Source: Candidatus Krumholzibacteriota bacterium | GTDB lineage: Bacteria > Krumholzibacteriota > Krumholzibacteriia > Krumholzibacteriales > Krumholzibacteriaceae | Length of the DNA stretch: 17,855 nt | Assembly: GCA_030613345.1 (NCBI GenBank) | Contig: JAUWMD010000019.1 | Coordinates: 1 to 17,855 of the forward strand | Direction: 5' to 3' | In this document: in pieces, positions 15,489 to 17,855 of the stretch | Position numbering within the stretch: position 1 is the first letter of the stretch | Layout: each line of letters starts with the position of its first letter | Translations under genes and position numbers: made by a program | Notes under the pieces: generated by a model | The model's input: the letters and a program-made list of their open reading frames with translations, nothing else | The model's database searches: none | What the model was told of the DNA's origin: nothing

Positions 15489-15563
15489 GGGCCCATAGCT
15501 CAGCGGTAGAGCCCCCGGCTCATAACCGGTCGGTCACAGGTTCAAATCCTGTTGGGCCCACCA
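15489..15563 (+). tRNA. tRNA with CAT anticodon (Ile2 or elongator Met)
   Basis: The 75-base gene has a fully paired seven-base acceptor stem (GGGCCCA with TGGGCCC), discriminator A and encoded CCA. The anticodon CAT is at 15521-15523 in a CTCATAA loop on a four-pair stem with a terminal C/T mismatch, and the T arm has five pairs around TTCAAAT. Full pairing at position 1-72 excludes initiator tRNA. The C4-G69 and C5-G68 pairs match those recognised by E. coli TilS in tRNA-Ile2, so it may read AUA after lysidine modification; elongator tRNA-Met remains possible. It begins 13 bases after rpoD and is probably cotranscribed with it. Confidence 0.95.
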
Positions 15564-15567
15564 TTAT

Positions 15568-15599
15568 CATCGCCGATCCGTATTCACGGGTCGGCGATG
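15568..15599 (+). terminator. Hairpin terminator after the CAT tRNA
   Basis: Positions 15568-15580 pair with 15587-15599 over 13 bases with one T-G wobble, around the loop TATTCA. The stem is GC-rich. The sequence after it is T-containing but lacks a clean T run. It starts five bases past the tRNA CCA and probably ends the yqeY-rpoD-tRNA transcript. Confidence 0.7.
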
Positions 15600-15646
15600 C
15601 TGTATGGAATTGTCTATTCATTCAATCAGACTAAATAGTATAGGCT

Positions 15647-15652
15647 TATATT
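15647..15652 (+). promoter_or_regulatory. Possible -10 box ahead of the STAS-like gene
   Basis: TATATT (five of six) lies in an AT-rich stretch after the terminator hairpin. No good -35 is found at 16-18 bases upstream. If used, transcription would begin near 15658 and favour the ATG at 15725 as start of the next gene. Confidence 0.25.
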
Positions 15653-15724
15653 CCTTTGTCACAACTGGCTCCGAATGATATACTGAAAGCGGGGTTACCC
15701 TCATTATGTTCCGGGAAAACGGAA

Positions 15725-16087
15725 ATGCCGTACACGATCAGATACGATAAAGAAGCAGACTTTATCATGGTCATTGTCGATGGCCTGTTAGATTTGTCAT
15801 TACTCAAGAGCCTCGCTTCAGATGTGGCGAAAGCTGTTGACAAGCATGGCTGTATTCGCATTCTAAATGATCTGCGTAGTGCCAGACTGAAGGGTGTTTC
15901 CAGTATTTTCCAGATGCCGAAAGCTGCCGGGATGTCAGGAATCGACTTCCGGTCTAAACGTGCCCTTGTCGTCAGAGAATCCTCGTCAGACTTCAATTTC
16001 CTTGAGACAGTCTTCATAAACCGAGGGCACCGAGTCAAGATGTTTACCTGTGTTGATGATGCAAGACATTGGCTGCTGGAAGATTAA
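15725..16087 (+). CDS. STAS/SpoIIAA-like protein
   Basis: The 120-residue protein resembles the SpoIIAA-like (STAS/Sec14-type) family of small cytoplasmic proteins. It opens with beta strands (MPYTIRYDKEADFIMVIVDG) and has the ILNDLRSARL strand-helix junction typical of the family. It then shows RALVVRESSSDFNFLETVFINRG and a final VKMFTCVDDARHWLLED, in which the closing D.A..WL is characteristic. The STAS fold often mediates protein interaction or lipid/ligand binding; no specific role can be given. The open frame begins at TTG 15656, but the conserved part starts at ATG 15725. Base composition is clearly lower in GC than in the operon upstream, and the gene begins the small-protein cluster after the tRNA. 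Confidence 0.72.
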   Translation: MPYTIRYDKEADFIMVIVDGLLDLSLLKSLASDVAKAVDKHGCIRILNDLRSARLKGVSSIFQMPKAAGMSGIDFRSKRALVVRESSSDFNFLETVFINRGHRVKMFTCVDDARHWLLED

Positions 16088-16090
16088 TCG

Positions 16091-16118
16091 TTGTCCAGCA
16101 CTATGTATGCAATATTTT
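16091..16118 (+). promoter_or_regulatory. Possible promoter of the lipocalin-like gene
   Basis: TTGTCC at 16091-16096 and TATTTT at 16113-16118, each matching four of six consensus positions, are 16 bases apart. Transcription from near 16125 would precede the strong AGGAGG site at 16140-16145. Confidence 0.4.
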
Positions 16119-16150
16119 CCTGTACCTTTAACGGATTTCAGGAGGTTTCA

Positions 16151-16675
16151 ATGCGTTACACAGGTTTGTTGATACTATTCGCGCTGTTGCTCGGAACAGT
16201 AACAGTGCGTTCTGAACAGAAGAGCACCGATTTTTCCGGCGAGTGGACACTCAACAAGGAAAAGAGCGATTTCGGCCAGAGGCAGGACGGCAAGAAACGC
16301 ACACCACGCTCCTCGAGCATGATCATCGAACAGGACGACAAGAAGCTCACCGTTACGATGATCCGAACCGACCGAGACGGGAAGGAAAACAAGAGAAAGT
16401 TCAAATATTCACTGGAAGGCAAGAAAACGAAGAACAAGACAGAATCCGGGAAGCAGGAATCGACCGCGAAATGGCTCGAGAACGGACAGGTCCTCGAGAT
16501 AGTCTCCACGATGGATGTAAAGCGTGGAGACATGGAGTTCACAATGGAGTCTGTGCAGACCTGGTCGATAAACGAAGGCCAGCTCGTCATTGACTCGGTA
16601 CGCTACACGCCGAGGGGCGATATGGAGAGTAGGGCTGTTTACGACAGGAAGATAGCCTCGCCCGTAACCAAATAA
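16151..16675 (+). CDS. Exported lipocalin-like protein
   Basis: The 174-residue product begins at ATG 16151, five bases after a strong AGGAGG site; the longer frame from 16091 would absorb the predicted promoter. Residues 1-21 form a signal peptide (RYTGLLILFALLLGTVTV, probable cleavage near VRS-EQK). The mature part begins DFSGEWTLNKEKSDFG, a sequence seen at the start of many small exported lipocalin-like beta-barrel proteins of unknown role. It is followed by repeated beta strands with many lysines (SSMIIEQDDKKLTVTMIRTD, KRKFKYSLEG, QVLEIVSTMDV, GQLVIDSVRYTPRG). It is likely periplasmic or surface-exposed. The next gene starts one base after its stop. Confidence 0.75.
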   Translation: MRYTGLLILFALLLGTVTVRSEQKSTDFSGEWTLNKEKSDFGQRQDGKKRTPRSSSMIIEQDDKKLTVTMIRTDRDGKENKRKFKYSLEGKKTKNKTESGKQESTAKWLENGQVLEIVSTMDVKRGDMEFTMESVQTWSINEGQLVIDSVRYTPRGDMESRAVYDRKIASPVTK

Positions 16676-16676
16676 G

Positions 16677-17093
16677 ATGAAAATCAAGTTTGAAGATATT
16701 CAGGAAGCTTTCGATTTTGTCAGTTTCGGACAGTATGGGGACCATATTGCCCTGCTGGACAAATCAACCGGACAGATTCACTGGTATTCTGAGTCTGGCG
16801 ATCTCGATGAGATTCCTGAAGAAATGTGGGAAGCGGATTACGCAGTCAATATCCCTCATAAGAACGACCTTGGACTTGGAAATCAACTTGTTTTCGATTT
16901 CGTGCAACGTAACAGTACGGATGACTACAAGTACGTCCGAAGCATATTCAGCGGGCCTGGTGCCTATGCGCGATACAAGGATTTCCTGGATTCGAAGAGT
17001 CTGCTGCAATCCTGGTATGATTTCGAGAAAACAGCACAGGAGAGGGCCCTTCGTGAGTGGTGCGAAGATAATGGAATTGAATTGATTGGCTAA
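16677..17093 (+). CDS. UPF0158 family protein
   Basis: The 138-residue protein matches UPF0158, a family of uncharacterised soluble proteins. Visible marks are the N-terminal VKF/IKFEDIQEAFDFV pattern, LDKSTGQIHWYSE, IPEEMWEADYAVNIPHKNDL, the conserved GAYARYKDFLD, and the closing WYDFEKTAQERALREWCEDNGIEL. Its function is unknown. ATG 16677 follows the previous stop by one base with no ribosome site of its own, so translational coupling is likely. Codon use is more AT-rich than in the chaperone and dnaG-rpoD operons, hinting at a different history. Its 3' end overlaps the longest possible frame of the next gene. Confidence 0.85.
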   Translation: MKIKFEDIQEAFDFVSFGQYGDHIALLDKSTGQIHWYSESGDLDEIPEEMWEADYAVNIPHKNDLGLGNQLVFDFVQRNSTDDYKYVRSIFSGPGAYARYKDFLDSKSLLQSWYDFEKTAQERALREWCEDNGIELIG

Positions 17094-17133
17094 CACGCGG
17101 CTGTGCCCGAGAGCGGCCGCGGCGAAGGCGAGT

Positions 17134-17424
17134 GTGATTGAAACATTGTACAAACAAATCCAGGACGATCGACTCGACAGCCTTCCGGGCATCGGGAAGA
17201 GTCTGGCCAGAGATCTGGGGGATCTCGGCTATCAACGCGTTTCGGATCTCAGAGAATCCGATCCTGAATCGATGTATCAGAATCTGATCGAGCTGAGAGG
17301 ATCACATCAAGATCGATGCGTACTGTACGCATTTCGGTGCGCAGTATATTGCGCGAGTAACGATGATCCTCCTCCGGATCTGCAGAAGTGGTGGAACTGG
17401 AAGGACCGTAAACGGGACTTGTAG
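17134..17424 (+). CDS. Cdd1-type helix-hairpin-helix protein
   Basis: The conserved part resembles the Cdd1 (pathogenicity locus) family, small proteins with a helix-hairpin-helix domain that may bind nucleic acid. The HhH is visible in LDSLPGIGKSLARDLGDLGY followed by VSDLRESDPESMY. The family-typical second half follows (DRCVLYAFRCAVYCA and LQKWWNWKD near the C-terminus). GTG 17134 has GAAGG at 17124-17128 with five bases of spacing and gives 96 residues. A TTG at 17086 would add 16 residues (Arg/Ala-rich) and overlap the UPF0158 stop by eight bases. No enzymatic role is known. The adjacency to UPF0158 suggests a shared transcript. Confidence 0.75.
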   Translation: MIETLYKQIQDDRLDSLPGIGKSLARDLGDLGYQRVSDLRESDPESMYQNLIELRGSHQDRCVLYAFRCAVYCASNDDPPPDLQKWWNWKDRKRDL

Positions 17425-17463
17425 AGATCATTTTCCGGCAGGAAGTGACAGGGGGGATAAAAG

Positions 17464-17811
17464 ATGGAACAGAACGCAGAGGCCCGGAAATGGGCTTCGC
17501 TGTGCCACATCATGGCGCTCGTCGGCCTGATAGGTAACGGCGTCGGTTTCGTCCTCGGGCCCCTTGTGGTCTGGCTGATCAAGCGGGACGACGATCCGTT
17601 CATAGACGAGCAGGGGAAGGAAGCACTGAACTTCCAGATCACGATGTTCATAGCGGCTATTGTCAGCCTGCTGCTGACGGTCGTAGTGATCGGTCTCTTT
17701 CTCGTCATCGCTGTCGGGATCGTCATGGTAGTATTTCCGATCATTGCGGCGGTCAAGACGAGCAACGGGGAGCATTTCAGATATCCGTTTACGATCAGGT
17801 TCCTGAACTAG
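17464..17811 (+). CDS. DUF4870 membrane protein
   Basis: The 115-residue protein has the DUF4870 pattern. The N-terminal EARKWASLCHIMALVGLIGN leads into a first membrane hairpin (about residues 15-40). A charged loop KRDDDPFIDEQGKEALNFQIT, with the conserved D..G.EALNFQ, comes next. Two more hydrophobic segments (about 60-78 and 80-97) precede a short cytoplasmic end. The family is widespread and of unknown function. ATG 17464 is preceded by AGGGGG, and the gene begins 39 bases after the Cdd1-type gene. Its GC content is closer to the housekeeping genes. Confidence 0.9.
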   Translation: MEQNAEARKWASLCHIMALVGLIGNGVGFVLGPLVVWLIKRDDDPFIDEQGKEALNFQITMFIAAIVSLLLTVVVIGLFLVIAVGIVMVVFPIIAAVKTSNGEHFRYPFTIRFLN

Positions 17812-17855
17812 TCGCGTCAGAGCGAGGAAGAATTTGAAGGCATACCTTGTCAGGC

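Noticed and set aside
15610..15641. TTGTCT with TAAATA or TAGTAT as a promoter for the STAS-like gene
   Set aside because: The spacer or the -10 match is poor in every arrangement; only the isolated TATATT box was kept, at low confidence.

Overview
The window is a densely packed chromosomal segment of a bacterium, with every supported gene on the + strand. It carries housekeeping loci: a heat-shock operon and a translation/replication/transcription (macromolecular-synthesis-like) operon. By eye it is GC-rich (around 60%), yet its genes use AGG/AGA arginine and ATA isoleucine codons and TTG starts freely. That codon style, with a DUF5683 protein, HrcA/CIRCE control, MutS2 and a selenocysteine tRNA, suggests an uncultured Gram-negative lineage, perhaps of the FCB type (Krumholzibacteria/Eisenbacteria/Latescibacteria-like). 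This placement is inference and no phylogenetic test was possible.

Region 1 (1-1984) has ridA, a tRNA-Sec (anticodon TCA, long variable arm), a secreted or membrane DUF5683 protein and signal peptidase I.

Region 2 (about 2000-7943) is hrcA-grpE-dnaK-dnaJ-rsmE. It is driven by a TTGACA promoter followed by a near-consensus CIRCE operator lying between the promoter and the hrcA start, so HrcA is expected to repress its own operon. A possible 51-codon lipoprotein ORF fills the gap between lepB and this promoter.

Region 3 (about 7961-15599) begins at a good sigma70-type promoter and runs yqeY-cvpA-mutS2-cupin-dnaG-rpoD-tRNA(CAT), ending in a 13-bp hairpin. It joins tRNA amidation or accessory functions, mismatch/recombination or ribosome-rescue functions, primase and primary sigma factor. 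The usual rpsU is not immediately upstream of yqeY.

Region 4 (about 15600-17855) follows the tRNA and is visibly more AT-rich in places. It holds small poorly characterised proteins: a SpoIIAA/STAS-like protein, an exported lipocalin-like protein, a UPF0158 protein, a Cdd1-type helix-hairpin-helix protein and a DUF4870 membrane protein.

I found no CRISPR array, transposase, phage gene or clear new multi-gene system. The points most worth a second look are the tRNA-Sec, the CIRCE/promoter layout and hrcA start, the identity of the CAT tRNA, the degenerate cupin inside the dnaG-rpoD operon, the altered MutS2 Smr motif, and the tRNA-adjacent accessory cluster.
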